Assembly (NCBI GenBank): GCA_963658085.1
Contig: CAVKOU010000003.1
Coordinates: 66,866-130,865 of the forward strand
Direction of reading: 5' to 3'
Length of the DNA: 64,000 bases
Source: CAKRJP01 sp963658085
GTDB lineage: Bacteria > Bacillota > Clostridia > Lachnospirales > Lachnospiraceae
Below are positions 16,633-25,545 of this stretch, one piece after another. Under the pieces are notes generated by a model. The model was given only the letters and a program-made list of their open reading frames with translations, was not told the DNA's origin and made no database searches. The number at the start of each line of letters is the position of its first letter. Within the stretch, counting starts at the first letter, position 1. Position numbers and translations under genes: made by a program.

Positions 16633-16677
16633 TCGGTTTTTCACGTACAAAACAACCAATCATGTATCGTTTAAACT

Positions 16678-17292
16678 CTATCGATTTTCTGCTTCCATTT
16701 TGGAGAAAATACATCCGCAATAATTCTGACGATATAAATCATATTCTACGGAGAGTTCTATGGATCTCTTAAATCCATTTTTCTTCTTAAAATCCGATGG
16801 AAGATAGGCTACCCCGTATTCTTCTCCCAGCCTATTTCCAATTTCATTTAACTTTGCTGCATTCTTGTGAGGGCTGATACTTAAAGTAGTAGTAAAGTAA
16901 TCATATTCTCCCTCTGCCGCCACTTTAGCTGCCTCTCTAAGTCTTAGTTCGTAGCAGCCAAAACAGCGCTCTCCCCCTTCTCTTACATGTTCAAGGCCCT
17001 TTGCCATCTCGTAAAACTTCTCCCTGTCATAAGATCCGGCAAGGAAAGAAACCGAATGCTTCAGCGGCATGGTATCAATCAGGCGTTGAAGTTCAACAAT
17101 CCTCTTAGTATACTCACTTTCCGGATCGATATTGGGATTATAAAAAAAATCTGTAATCTTAAAATATTGGCTCAAATATTCCAGCACATAACTACTGCAC
17201 GGGGCACAACAGCTATGTAAAAGAAGGGTCGGTATTTTCTCCTCCCGTTCTAACTTCTCTAAAATTTTATCCAGTTCCTTCTGGTAATTCAT
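16678..17292 (-). CDS. queH: Epoxyqueuosine reductase QueH
   Basis: Converts epoxyqueuosine to queuosine in tRNA (wobble position of GUN anticodons). 204 residues with the QueH/DUF208 cysteines: LLLHSCCAPCSSYV (adjacent CC plus a further Cys), GERCFGCYELRL (CxxC) and YCGC near the C-terminus, which bind an Fe-S cluster and metal. SD GGAGTGA before the ATG. Single gene with its own promoter and terminator. Confidence 0.93.
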   Translation of the reverse strand: MNYQKELDKILEKLEREEKIPTLLLHSCCAPCSSYVLEYLSQYFKITDFFYNPNIDPESEYTKRIVELQRLIDTMPLKHSVSFLAGSYDREKFYEMAKGLEHVREGGERCFGCYELRLREAAKVAAEGEYDYFTTTLSISPHKNAAKLNEIGNRLGEEYGVAYLPSDFKKKNGFKRSIELSVEYDLYRQNYCGCIFSKMEAENR

Positions 17293-17326
17293 AAACTGTC
17301 ACTCCATTTTTCCTGATGTTCTCTCT

Positions 17327-17392
17327 ATCTTAACCCGTCTTTTTAGAAGTGACAAGCATATCTTTTAGAATGAATGATCTATCTTTTAGAAT
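17327..17392 (-). promoter_or_regulatory. queH promoter with upstream direct repeats
   Basis: Minus strand: -35 TTGTCA (17350-17355), 17-base spacer, -10 TAAGAT (17327-17332). Immediately upstream are two identical 13-base copies (plus strand TATCTTTTAGAAT) at 17359-17371 and 17380-17392, spaced 21 bases, i.e. two helical turns. Confidence 0.55.
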
Positions 17393-17405
17393 AAATTATG
17401 ACGCA

Positions 17406-17443
17406 AAAAGGACTGCTGTCTGTAAAAAGATAGCAGTCCTTTT
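17406..17443 (-). terminator. Terminator of the P5C-type dehydrogenase gene
   Basis: 12-bp outer stem (17406-17417 / 17432-17443) extended by an inner TCT/AGA, with T-rich flanks on both strands. Confidence 0.9.
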
Positions 17444-17486
17444 CTATGATTCTCATCAGGCAATGCATTTGCCTATATCATCCTTA

Positions 17487-19037
17487 TTAATCTGTCAAAT
17501 CCTCTGTTACAGACTTTAAGTTTAAGAAGTTTGTCAGGTAATCAGGTGTTCCTGTCTTAGCATCTGTTCCGGACATGTTAAATCCACCGAATGGATGCTG
17601 AAGTACTACAGCTGCAGTAGACTTACGGTTGAAGTATAAGTTACCTACGTTGAACTCTACCTTTGCTTTTCTGATATTTGCACGATTCTCGCTATAAACA
17701 GATCCTGTAAGGCCATACTCTGTCTGGTTTGCAACATCCAAAGCTTCCTCGAAGGAATCTACTTTGATAACTGCAAGTACTGGTCCAAAGATCTCCTCAT
17801 TTGCAATTCTTGCATCTCTCTTAATGTTAAGAACTACAGTAGGATCAATGAAGTATCCAACTTCGTCGCTGTAGGTTCCACCGAATACGATGTCTCCTTC
17901 TTCTCTTGCAACTTCAATATATCCGGTAATGCTGTCGTAAGCTGCCTTGTCAATAACAGGTCCCATCACATGATCTTCTCTTCCTGATCCCTGGTCTGCT
18001 TTCAACTTCTTAGCTTCCTCAACAACTGCTGCTGCAAACTCATCATAAACATCACTTAAAACGATAGCTCTTGAGCAAGCAGAACACTTCTGTCCCTGGA
18101 AAGTAAATGCAGAACTTGCAACTCCCTGAGCAGCTTTCTTAATATTTGCTGAAGAGTCAACGATGATGGCATTCTTTCCACCCATCTCAGCTACGACTCT
18201 CTTGATCCACTTCTGTCCCGGATTGATGCGTGCAGCACGCTCGTTGATACGGCATCCAACAGCCTTAGATCCTGTAAAGTTAATGAATCTTGTCAATGGA
18301 TGATCTACAATATAATCTCCGATCTCTGATCCGGATCCTGGAATAAAGTTAACAACTCCTGCCGGGATACCAGCCTTCTCGCAAAGCTCAATAAACTTGT
18401 ATCCACAGATTGGTGTATTGGAAGATGGTTTTACAACCATAGCATTTCCTGTTACTACAGAAGATGCAATCATACCACCCATAAGGGAGATTGGGAAGTT
18501 CCACGGTGGAACAGCCACACCAACACCAATTGGAATATAAATACATTTCGTATATTCATCGGTAGGTACTAACTCTAAGCCTTCATCCAGCTTCAGCATG
18601 TGCATTGCATATGAATTGATGAAGTCTAACTGCTCACATAACTCTCCGTCAGCCTCATCCCACTTCTTACCACTCTCTAAAACGTTCCATGCATCAATAT
18701 AGAAACGATTCTCGATCAAAAGAGTAGCTAACTTCTTCAAGCAACGAACTCTCTCTTCCACCGGAGTTACGCTCCATGTCTTAAATGCTTCTTGTGCTGT
18801 AAGAATCGCTTTCTCAGCTAATTCTTTCGAACAAGAACATGCATAACCAAGCACTTCCTTGTTGGCAGGATTTATAGACGTAATCTTCTTCTCTGTCTCA
18901 ATTCTCTCGCCACCAATAATCAGGGGATATACGCTTCCGATCTCTTTATCGATCTGTGCAAAAGCTTCTTCCATCTTCTTGCGGTTCTCTGGAACCGTAA
19001 AATCTACATCAACTGCGTTTTTAAATCCTTTAAGCAT
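17487..19037 (-). CDS. rocA: 1-pyrroline-5-carboxylate (glutamate semialdehyde) dehydrogenase type
   Basis: Oxidises glutamate-gamma-semialdehyde to glutamate with NAD, the last step of proline or arginine/ornithine breakdown. 516 residues, aldehyde dehydrogenase superfamily: PPWNFP, VAEMGGKNAIIVD (catalytic Glu), and GQKCSACSR (catalytic Cys). The N-terminal extension YPLIIGGERIETEKKITSIN is typical of the RocA/PruA branch. The TGTPDYLTNFL tail is also typical. SD AGGAGG. Its promoter carries a nearby palindrome. Substrate assignment is by subfamily resemblance; no proline dehydrogenase is next to it. Confidence 0.85.
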   Translation of the reverse strand: MLKGFKNAVDVDFTVPENRKKMEEAFAQIDKEIGSVYPLIIGGERIETEKKITSINPANKEVLGYACSCSKELAEKAILTAQEAFKTWSVTPVEERVRCLKKLATLLIENRFYIDAWNVLESGKKWDEADGELCEQLDFINSYAMHMLKLDEGLELVPTDEYTKCIYIPIGVGVAVPPWNFPISLMGGMIASSVVTGNAMVVKPSSNTPICGYKFIELCEKAGIPAGVVNFIPGSGSEIGDYIVDHPLTRFINFTGSKAVGCRINERAARINPGQKWIKRVVAEMGGKNAIIVDSSANIKKAAQGVASSAFTFQGQKCSACSRAIVLSDVYDEFAAAVVEEAKKLKADQGSGREDHVMGPVIDKAAYDSITGYIEVAREEGDIVFGGTYSDEVGYFIDPTVVLNIKRDARIANEEIFGPVLAVIKVDSFEEALDVANQTEYGLTGSVYSENRANIRKAKVEFNVGNLYFNRKSTAAVVLQHPFGGFNMSGTDAKTGTPDYLTNFLNLKSVTEDLTD

Positions 19038-19069
19038 TTTGAATACCTCCTATTTTATCCGTTGTCTGC

Positions 19070-19123
19070 ATTTTATCAACAAAAAATACATGTGTCAATG
19101 GATTCTTGTATTTTTGTATACAA
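19070..19123 (-). promoter_or_regulatory. rocA promoter with TTGTATACAA palindrome
   Basis: Minus strand: -35 TTGACA (19093-19098), 17-base spacer, -10 TAAAAT (19070-19075). A perfect 10-base palindrome TTGTATACAA (19114-19123) lies 15 bases upstream of the -35 and could be an activator or repressor site. Confidence 0.65.
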
Positions 19124-19186
19124 TTTTTTGTACCTAAGTCTAAAAATTTAGGCCACAAAAACCCTTTATACACAAAAAGTAATTAA

Positions 19187-19222
19187 AAAAGGCGGTAGAT
19201 AACCGAATGTTATCTACCGCCT
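19187..19222 (-). terminator. Terminator of the NlpC/P60 gene
   Basis: Perfect 13-bp stem (19191-19203 / 19209-19221), 5-base loop, followed by TTTTTT on the minus strand; 15 bases after the stop at 19238. Confidence 0.95.
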
Positions 19223-19237
19223 CGTAGTCCTCGCTCA

Positions 19238-21100
19238 TTATAACCCAAAAATGGATGGATTGGAAGTATTTCCTGTTAATAAATTTCCAGATGAACTTCC
19301 CGTTAATAGATTCTCTGTTGCTGTGGTCTCATCATCATCTAAGATTCTGGTTGCCCACACGGCGTCTGAGGTATATACATTTCCATAAATGATTCCTACA
19401 TCTTCATTGGCCGCTTCAATGGTTTTTCCATCTCCTGCGTACATAACCACATGATAAATATATCCGTTCTCCGCATAGAAGATCAGATCTCCAGGAGCTG
19501 CATCCTCCACAGGGATCTGCATTCCATACTGTGCCTGGTCCTCTGCCACTCGAGGTAATGTATAACCAAAGTTCAGATAAATCTGCTGAACAAATCCGGA
19601 ACAGTCTGCTCCCTCTGTCAGGCTTGTGCCTCCCCATACATAGGGATTTCCCACAAACTGAGATGCAAATTCCAATATTGCATTTCGAACAGAGCTGCCC
19701 TTAGATCCCTCTTTGATAGAGGTTACTGTATAATAAAGAGCCTTGTTCTCTGAAGGTTTCACCACTTCTTCTGCTGTAACAAAATAGGCTTCCCCTGCCC
19801 CAGTTACCTTGTTTTTCGCAGCATCATCCATGGTAAGGAATTCTCTTTTTACAAATCCTCTTACATCTCCGGATTCGATATAAACCCAGTCTTTGTTCTT
19901 GTCTGAAAGGATATAGCAAAGGCCACCTTCCGGCAAGGTTCCTACCACTTTTCCTGTGGTATCCCCCGTTTCATAAATATTCATAACTGAGCTTCCGGTA
20001 CTTTTTGATACCTGATTATTTACCAGAGCATAATCCTTACTTACTGCCACCTGGTTGGTGGTAGCTCTAAGATACGCAAAGGCCTGATTATCCCCGGGAG
20101 CAATCTTGGTAACTGCCGTCTTTACCACACTATCGATGCCCTCATAGGTTTTATTTTTCTTGTTTGCAAGCTTCTGCGCCTTCTTTTCAAAGGCATTTAA
20201 TATCTGCTTTGCTTCCTGTCCTGTATACATATCAGATTTTTTCACGAATCCTCTTGCAGTTCCGGACTCTACATAAAGCCACTCGTCATTTACTTCCTTA
20301 AGAACGTAAGCCACGGCCTTTTTGGGTAAGAGTCCCACTACTCGCACATCTTCTGTAGTCTGTCCTGCCTTCTCGGAAGGAATCTCCTCCAAAATCTTAG
20401 TATCCTTCGCCTTTGCAAAAGAATACTTCTTCGCAATCTGCCAAAAGCGAAAATCCTGATAAATTTCCGGAGCTTCTACGATATTCTGGTTCGCAATGAG
20501 TTCCTCGTTGCTTCCATTATTCTCCTCACTCTCAGCTTCCTTGGTCTCCTCTTTTGATTCTGAAGATTCCTCTTTCGATTCAGAAGTCTCCTCTTGGTTT
20601 TCTCCAACACTCTCTTCTGCATTCTGATCCTTAGAAGCATCCTCTGTCGCAGTTTCAGAAGTGTTATCGGAAGTCCCTTCCTTATTTTGATCTGTTCCGT
20701 TCTCTGTCTGTCCCGTCTTATCTGACTTATCTGATTTATCCGTCTTATTACTTCCGGGAATTGTAGTCACACGGCTTCCTGTGAGAGGATCCACGTAAGC
20801 CCCTGTAGATGTATCCTTTAGGAACCCCGTGGTCTCATCATACCAGATCTCCTGGCTTTCTATGAGAGCCCATACATCATCAGACACCTCCACAACTGTA
20901 CTAGTTCCATCCACTAGTTTTGCCGAAGGCCGTACTGCCTCCTCTATAACTTCCTCTGTAACTTCCTGCCACTGTTCCCCGTCTGTATTCTCCTCCGCAT
21001 AAACGCTAACAGGTGCAGAAAATAAAAAAGTCGCTACAAGAATTCCTGTTAAGGCTCCTGTACCGATGATCCCGGCAATTCTTGAATTACGATTTTTCAC
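19238..21100 (-). CDS. Secreted NlpC/P60 peptidoglycan endopeptidase with SH3-like domains
   Basis: 620 residues. Signal peptide at residues 1-35 (basic start, hydrophobic core, AYAEE-like site at VYAEE). A Lys/Ser/Glu-rich low-complexity linker spans about 117-203. Two bacterial SH3-like segments follow (about 225-292 with WLYVESGTARGFV; 353-424 with WVYIESGDVRGFV). The C-terminal NlpC/P60 domain has catalytic Cys500 (EGADCSGFV) and His550 (IYHVVMYAG). It probably cuts peptide stems during cell separation or turnover. The start is GTG at 21100 with AAGGAGG upstream. After the catalytic domain there is a short Ser/Asn tail. Confidence 0.9.
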   Translation of the reverse strand: MKNRNSRIAGIIGTGALTGILVATFLFSAPVSVYAEENTDGEQWQEVTEEVIEEAVRPSAKLVDGTSTVVEVSDDVWALIESQEIWYDETTGFLKDTSTGAYVDPLTGSRVTTIPGSNKTDKSDKSDKTGQTENGTDQNKEGTSDNTSETATEDASKDQNAEESVGENQEETSESKEESSESKEETKEAESEENNGSNEELIANQNIVEAPEIYQDFRFWQIAKKYSFAKAKDTKILEEIPSEKAGQTTEDVRVVGLLPKKAVAYVLKEVNDEWLYVESGTARGFVKKSDMYTGQEAKQILNAFEKKAQKLANKKNKTYEGIDSVVKTAVTKIAPGDNQAFAYLRATTNQVAVSKDYALVNNQVSKSTGSSVMNIYETGDTTGKVVGTLPEGGLCYILSDKNKDWVYIESGDVRGFVKREFLTMDDAAKNKVTGAGEAYFVTAEEVVKPSENKALYYTVTSIKEGSKGSSVRNAILEFASQFVGNPYVWGGTSLTEGADCSGFVQQIYLNFGYTLPRVAEDQAQYGMQIPVEDAAPGDLIFYAENGYIYHVVMYAGDGKTIEAANEDVGIIYGNVYTSDAVWATRILDDDETTATENLLTGSSSGNLLTGNTSNPSIFGL

Positions 21101-21186
21101 TAAATAAGCCTCCTTATATTATTTCAACTCTCCCTCAAATACATCGTCCCCAAACAGGTCTTACAGACTACTTTGGAAATGAAAAA

Positions 21187-21259
21187 AGCTGGAAATCGGA
21201 CTTGAACCGACGACCCCTTCATTACGAGTGAAGTGCTCTACCAACTGAGCTATTCCAGC
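21187..21259 (-). tRNA. tRNA-Thr (anticodon CGT)
   Basis: Acceptor GCTGGAA/TTCCAGC, D-loop GCTCAGTTGGTAGAGC, anticodon loop CTCGTAA (anticodon CGT, reading ACG), T-loop TTCAAGT. 73 bases with discriminator T; CCA not encoded. It is followed directly by a T run. Confidence 0.97.
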
Positions 21260-21262
21260 AAA

Positions 21263-21294
21263 AATCTGTCAGTTAAAAGTAAAACCGACAGATT
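21263..21294 (-). terminator. Terminator of mscS, abutting tRNA-Thr
   Basis: 12-bp stem with one G-U pair (outer arms 21263-21270 and 21287-21294), 8-base loop and TTTTT on the minus strand. The T tract runs to within three bases of the tRNA 5' end, so it also insulates the tRNA. Confidence 0.85.
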
Positions 21295-21308
21295 GAATTA
21301 TAAACAGA

Positions 21309-22202
21309 TTATTTACTATTGTCAAGATGCTTCGGATAATGGATTGTCATTTGCGGATAAGGTATTTCAATTTGATGCTCATCCAGTGTAAGCTTGGCAT
21401 TTTCAAGGACCCGCCATCTTGTCTCCCAATAAGCCTCGGTTCTCACGTCCGCACGAAGGCCAATCTCCACGGCACTATCTTTTAGATCATTGACGAAAAC
21501 TAATATCTCATGATCCTTTTTTACGTCCGGATCATCCGTTAATACTTTTCTTAGAACTTTCTTGGCTTCTTTTATATCTGCATCATAGGAGATAGTAACT
21601 CGAAGATCCAACTTCCTCTCTTCTTGTTTGTTCGCATTCACAATGGTGCAACTGGCCAAATTTCCATTTGGTATGACAATCTCCTTGTTATCAATAGTAG
21701 TAAGTCTGGTATGAAAGATTCGGATCTCTTTTACCGTACCCTCATAATTGGTGGCGGACTCAAAAATATAATCTCCTACCATAAATGGTTTTAAAAGAAG
21801 AATGAAAACTCCTCCGGCCAGGTTAGAAAGACTTCCCTGTACCGCCAAACCTACAGCCACACCGGCGGAGGCGAGAAGGGCCGCTACGGAAGCGGTATCC
21901 ACGCCAAGATTTACCGCAATACTAAAGATCAGGAATAAATACAGACCAAATTTTAAGAGAGAATCAATAAACTGCTCTGCTCCCTTATCGATAGAAGATC
22001 TCTCCAAAGATTTTCTTACGATCTTACGGATCCATTTAATAATGCATCTTCCCACAAAGAAGACTACCAGGGCAATCAAAACTTTTACACCGAAAGCCAC
22101 CAATGCAGGAACACTATCCTGAAAATATTGCACAAAGGCATTGACTTCTTTTACCGTCTCCTGTGTCACCTCTGCAACCTGTTCTGTTGTCTCTTCTGCC
22201 AC
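21309..22202 (-). CDS. mscS: Small-conductance mechanosensitive channel MscS
   Basis: Membrane channel that opens under hypo-osmotic stress. 297 residues: three N-terminal transmembrane segments, pore helix TM3 with the Gly/Ala pattern ASAGVAVGLAVQGSLSNLAG, then KPFMVGDYI and the cytoplasmic beta/alpha-beta domain. The start is GTG at 22202 with AGGAGG. It lies 11 bases downstream of pgeF and continues the long operon. Confidence 0.93.
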   Translation of the reverse strand: MAEETTEQVAEVTQETVKEVNAFVQYFQDSVPALVAFGVKVLIALVVFFVGRCIIKWIRKIVRKSLERSSIDKGAEQFIDSLLKFGLYLFLIFSIAVNLGVDTASVAALLASAGVAVGLAVQGSLSNLAGGVFILLLKPFMVGDYIFESATNYEGTVKEIRIFHTRLTTIDNKEIVIPNGNLASCTIVNANKQEERKLDLRVTISYDADIKEAKKVLRKVLTDDPDVKKDHEILVFVNDLKDSAVEIGLRADVRTEAYWETRWRVLENAKLTLDEHQIEIPYPQMTIHYPKHLDNSK

Positions 22203-22213
22203 GAAATTCCTCC

Positions 22214-23062
22214 TTATTCTTTCAATGCCAGAAATGCACTGACATTTCCTCGATTATTTCCTGTCGTCCTATGGGAAAAGAATACATCGGGATTGCAATG
22301 AGTGCAGGCATTGGTAATAGCGATATGTTCCGGACTTACCCCTGCCTCCAGGAAAATCTGACGATTCGCTTCCCAGAGATTTAACTGATATTTTCCCTTG
22401 GATTTCTGCTCTTCTTTTTGATAAAAAAGCTTCTCCCATAGGTTCTCAGAAAAAGCTTCTTTAAATTTTAAAATTACATCCGCACTGACTTCATAGCAAT
22501 CCTGACAAATAGATGGCCCCACTGCTGCCAGAATATCTCCCGGATCGCAACCGAAAGTTTCCTTCATCTTCTCTATCGTAACCTTTCCGATTTTCCCGAC
22601 AGTTCCTCTCCATCCGGAATGGCTAAGACCAATCACTTTCTTTACAGGGTCCACGAAATACAATGGCACGCAGTCTGCATAAAAAGTTACCAGGCAGATT
22701 CCCGGAACATTGGTAATAAGTCCATCGGTTTCCGGAAAGGTTTTTCCTTTATCTTCCCCTCTTACTGCCTCCACATGGGTGGTATGGGTCTGATGGGTAT
22801 AGGTAAAATCTTCCGGATGCACTCCAAGAGCCTTTGCCATGCGACGGATATTTTCTTTCACATCCTCCGGGTCATCTCCCCTGCTGGTGCTGATGTTCAT
22901 GGTACTGCAATAGCCTTTGCTGACTCCTCCAAATCTGGTGGAAAATCCATGATTTACAATCCCAGTCTCCTCAAACATAGGATAAGTTAGATAAGGAACG
23001 TTATATTCCTCCCTCTCACGAAAGATCGGTTCTTTATTTTTATATTTGATTTCAAGCTTCAT
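22214..23062 (-). CDS. pgeF: Laccase-domain purine nucleoside phosphorylase / peptidoglycan editing factor PgeF
   Basis: YfiH/YlmD/PgeF family; members have zinc-dependent purine nucleoside phosphorylase/deaminase activity and are linked to peptidoglycan quality control. 282 residues with the metal ligands in THQTHTTHV, TFYADCVPL and LSHSGWRGTVGKI (His-Cys-His), plus GPSICQDCYEV. SD AGGAACCT. It stands between yraN and mscS in the same transcript. Confidence 0.9.
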   Translation of the reverse strand: MKLEIKYKNKEPIFREREEYNVPYLTYPMFEETGIVNHGFSTRFGGVSKGYCSTMNISTSRGDDPEDVKENIRRMAKALGVHPEDFTYTHQTHTTHVEAVRGEDKGKTFPETDGLITNVPGICLVTFYADCVPLYFVDPVKKVIGLSHSGWRGTVGKIGKVTIEKMKETFGCDPGDILAAVGPSICQDCYEVSADVILKFKEAFSENLWEKLFYQKEEQKSKGKYQLNLWEANRQIFLEAGVSPEHIAITNACTHCNPDVFFSHRTTGNNRGNVSAFLALKE

Positions 23063-23076
23063 AGGTTCCTATACTC

Positions 23077-23436
23077 CTATCCTACATAGTCAAAGGCATT
23101 CTGAAATAGTCTAATCTCTTCCCCTTCAATACTCACCACATCAAATCTGCACGGCATATCGTTCAGGTTATTGATGGTAATATAATAAAGGGCACACTGA
23201 GAGATTTTTCTCTGCTTTGCTGCATCCACCGCCTCAAAAGGGTGGCCTGCGGAGTCATCTTTTCGGTATTTCACCTCACAGAAAACCAGATATTCTCCAT
23301 CTTTTGCGATAATATCAATCTCTCCCCTGCGATATCTAAAGTTATATTCTAAAATCTCATAACCTTCGGATTCTAAGTAGGCTCCTGCCTTTTTTTCGTA
23401 GGCTGTTCCTAAGGTTCTTTTATTCTGTCTCTCCAT
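23077..23436 (-). CDS. yraN: YraN-family (UPF0102) endonuclease-like protein
   Basis: 119 residues with the restriction-endonuclease-like pattern: GAYLESEGYEILEYNFRYR, GEIDIIAKDG, VFCEVKYRK (GEID...EVK catalytic-type core). Family members often adjoin rnhB, as here: the start overlaps the rnhB end by 17 bases. The cellular role is unproven; a DNA processing function is inferred from the fold. Confidence 0.92.
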   Translation of the reverse strand: MERQNKRTLGTAYEKKAGAYLESEGYEILEYNFRYRRGEIDIIAKDGEYLVFCEVKYRKDDSAGHPFEAVDAAKQRKISQCALYYITINNLNDMPCRFDVVSIEGEEIRLFQNAFDYVG

Positions 23437-24094
23437 GGATAATATTTTTTATAAAGCTCCTTCTGTGAATCGGTGTTGGTCCAAGTTCCCTTAATGCCTC
23501 CATATGAACCTTTGTTCCATAGCCTTTGTTCTTTGCGAAATCGTATCCCGGCATGATCTTATCATATTCTACCATAAGTCTGTCTCTGGTAACCTTTGCA
23601 ATAATGCTGGCCGCCGCAATGGATACGCTTTTTGCATCCCCCTTGATAATGGGCACCTGGGGAATATCCACCTCCGGAATGGTTACTGCATCATTGAGCA
23701 AAAGATCCGGCCGTACCTTTAAATTCTTGATAGCCTGGCGCATAGCTTCGTAAGTAGCCTGCAAGATATTGATCTCATCGATTCTTCCGGGCCCTACCAT
23801 CCCAATTCCCGTGGCAACTGCCTTCTCCATAATCTCATCATAGAGAGCCTCTCTTTTTTTCTCAGAAAGCTTCTTGGAATCATTGAGATAAAGAATGGTT
23901 TCATCCTTTGGAAGGATTACTGCCCCTGCTACAACCGGGCCAGCCAAAGGTCCCCTGCCCACCTCATCAATACCGCAAATATACTGACAGTATTCATATT
24001 CTCTCTCGAATTCCTTCATTGTCTCAAGGCGAGCCAATTCTTTTTCTAACTTTTCTTTCTGTTTTCTGGCTCTTTCTTCTTCTCTTTTATTCAT
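23420..24094 (-). CDS. rnhB: Ribonuclease HII
   Basis: Removes ribonucleotides and RNA from RNA-DNA hybrids. 224 residues: a charged coiled N-terminal extension (1-35), then GIDEVGRGPLAGPVVAGAVIL with the catalytic Asp-Glu pair, YLNDSKKLSEKKRE, and the later Asp in a conserved SVSIAAASIIAKVTRD region. The ATG overlaps the end of the upstream lepB by 8 bases. Confidence 0.95.
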   Translation of the reverse strand: MNKREEERARKQKEKLEKELARLETMKEFEREYEYCQYICGIDEVGRGPLAGPVVAGAVILPKDETILYLNDSKKLSEKKREALYDEIMEKAVATGIGMVGPGRIDEINILQATYEAMRQAIKNLKVRPDLLLNDAVTIPEVDIPQVPIIKGDAKSVSIAAASIIAKVTRDRLMVEYDKIMPGYDFAKNKGYGTKVHMEALRELGPTPIHRRSFIKNIIHGETE

Positions 24095-24644
24095 GCTTGA
24101 TCACTCCAACCTTGTCAAACGGGTAGATCCGTACCCAGGCCTTTCCCATGAGCTCACTTCTAGTAACAAGTCCCACAGAAGGATCTCGGCTGTCGGAACT
24201 ATGATTCCTGTTGTCTCCCAAAAGGAAGTACTCATCCTCTCCTAAGGTGATCGGATTTTCTGCAGTTCCTGCATCCTCCATCACCTCAGCGCCATAAATA
24301 TCCGTACTTAACAGTTCTCCGTCAATATATACATATCCATTTACCACCTGAACCGTCTCTCCCGGAAGTCCTATGATTCGTTTAATATAATAAGTATTTT
24401 CCTCATAACGATAAGGGAATACTACAATATCGAACCGTTTAGGATCTTTAAAATGATAGGTCCATTTATCTACGATGAGATTGTCCCCATCACTTAATGT
24501 AGTCTCCATGGAGGAGCCGCTGACTCTGGTCCTTTGGCCCACATAGGTTACCACCACATAAGTCAAGACTACAATGATCAATAGATAAAATATCCAGCTA
24601 AGTAGCTCTCTTAATACTCCCGGCTCTCGATCTCGTCTTGCCAC
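24087..24644 (-). CDS. lepB: Type I signal peptidase (copy 1)
   Basis: Membrane serine/lysine protease that removes signal peptides. 185 residues: one N-terminal transmembrane segment (about 14-32), the catalytic Ser in RVSGSSMETTL, the catalytic Lys in YYIKRIIGLPGE, and the box E motif LLGDNRNHSSDSRD. The start is GTG at 24644. It is one of two non-identical signal peptidases separated by rbgA in this operon. Confidence 0.94.
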   Translation of the reverse strand: MARRDREPGVLRELLSWIFYLLIIVVLTYVVVTYVGQRTRVSGSSMETTLSDGDNLIVDKWTYHFKDPKRFDIVVFPYRYEENTYYIKRIIGLPGETVQVVNGYVYIDGELLSTDIYGAEVMEDAGTAENPITLGEDEYFLLGDNRNHSSDSRDPSVGLVTRSELMGKAWVRIYPFDKVGVIKHE

Positions 24645-24647
24645 TTT

Positions 24648-25520
24648 TTACACTTCCTTTGTCTCTTTCTCATTGTCGGATTCCGGATATTCCAAAGTAA
24701 ATCTTCCGATCCGGCCATTTCTAAAGTCATCCAGGAGAAGTGAGGCTGCCTTATCAGTATCAAGCTCGCTGCCCCTTACCAGACAATGTCTGCTCTTTGC
24801 GATCTGTCCCAGCACTACATAGGCATTGGCATCTCCCGGAATGCTATACTTTTCTTCCAGAGTTCCTGCATAATGCTGATTCATAAAGCTAATAAGTTCT
24901 GCTGCCAATTCCTCTGTATTTAAAATCTCATCCTTGATAGAACCAATAAATGCCAAACGGAGTCCCACTTCCTGATCCTCAAATTTCGGCCAAAGAATTC
25001 CCGGGGTATCCAAAAGTTCCACTGACTTATTGAGACGAATCCACTGTTTTCCCTTAGTGACTCCCGGCTTGTTTCCCGTCTTTGCTGCGGCTTTCCCTGC
25101 CAACGCGTTAATAAACGTAGACTTTCCGACATTCGGAATTCCAACTACCATGGCCCGCACCGGACGATTTAGGATTCCTCGTTTTCTGTCTCGCTCGATT
25201 TTTTCCTTACATGCCTCCGCAATCACGCCTTGAATAGACTTGATTCCTGTACCTTTTTTGGAATTTACCTTAACAACGTGATATCCCTTCGCCTTAAAGT
25301 ACTCCGTCCAGGCATCGTTCCATTTTTCTTCTGCCATATCTGACTTATTCAATAAAATCATACGGGCTTTATTTTTTCCCAGCTCATCAATATCCGGATT
25401 TCTGCTGCTTAAAGGCACTCTTGCATCCACAAGCTCAATTACCAGATCAATGAGTTTCATATTTTCCTGCATCATACGCTTTGCTTTCGTCATATGACCC
25501 GGATACCATTGAAAATGCAT
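24648..25520 (-). CDS. rbgA: Ribosome biogenesis GTPase RbgA (YlqF)
   Basis: Circularly permuted GTPase needed for late 50S assembly. 290 residues with the motif order G4-G5-G1-G3: NKSD at 58-61, P-loop GIPNVGKS at 127-134, DTPG at 171-174, and the N-terminal QWYPGHMTKA signature. A C-terminal helical ANTAR-like domain follows. SD GGAGAAAA. Its position between rplS and rnhB is the usual Firmicute one. Confidence 0.96.
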   Translation of the reverse strand: MHFQWYPGHMTKAKRMMQENMKLIDLVIELVDARVPLSSRNPDIDELGKNKARMILLNKSDMAEEKWNDAWTEYFKAKGYHVVKVNSKKGTGIKSIQGVIAEACKEKIERDRKRGILNRPVRAMVVGIPNVGKSTFINALAGKAAAKTGNKPGVTKGKQWIRLNKSVELLDTPGILWPKFEDQEVGLRLAFIGSIKDEILNTEELAAELISFMNQHYAGTLEEKYSIPGDANAYVVLGQIAKSRHCLVRGSELDTDKAASLLLDDFRNGRIGRFTLEYPESDNEKETKEV

Positions 25521-25545
25521 AATTTTTCTCCTACTCTATAATCCT

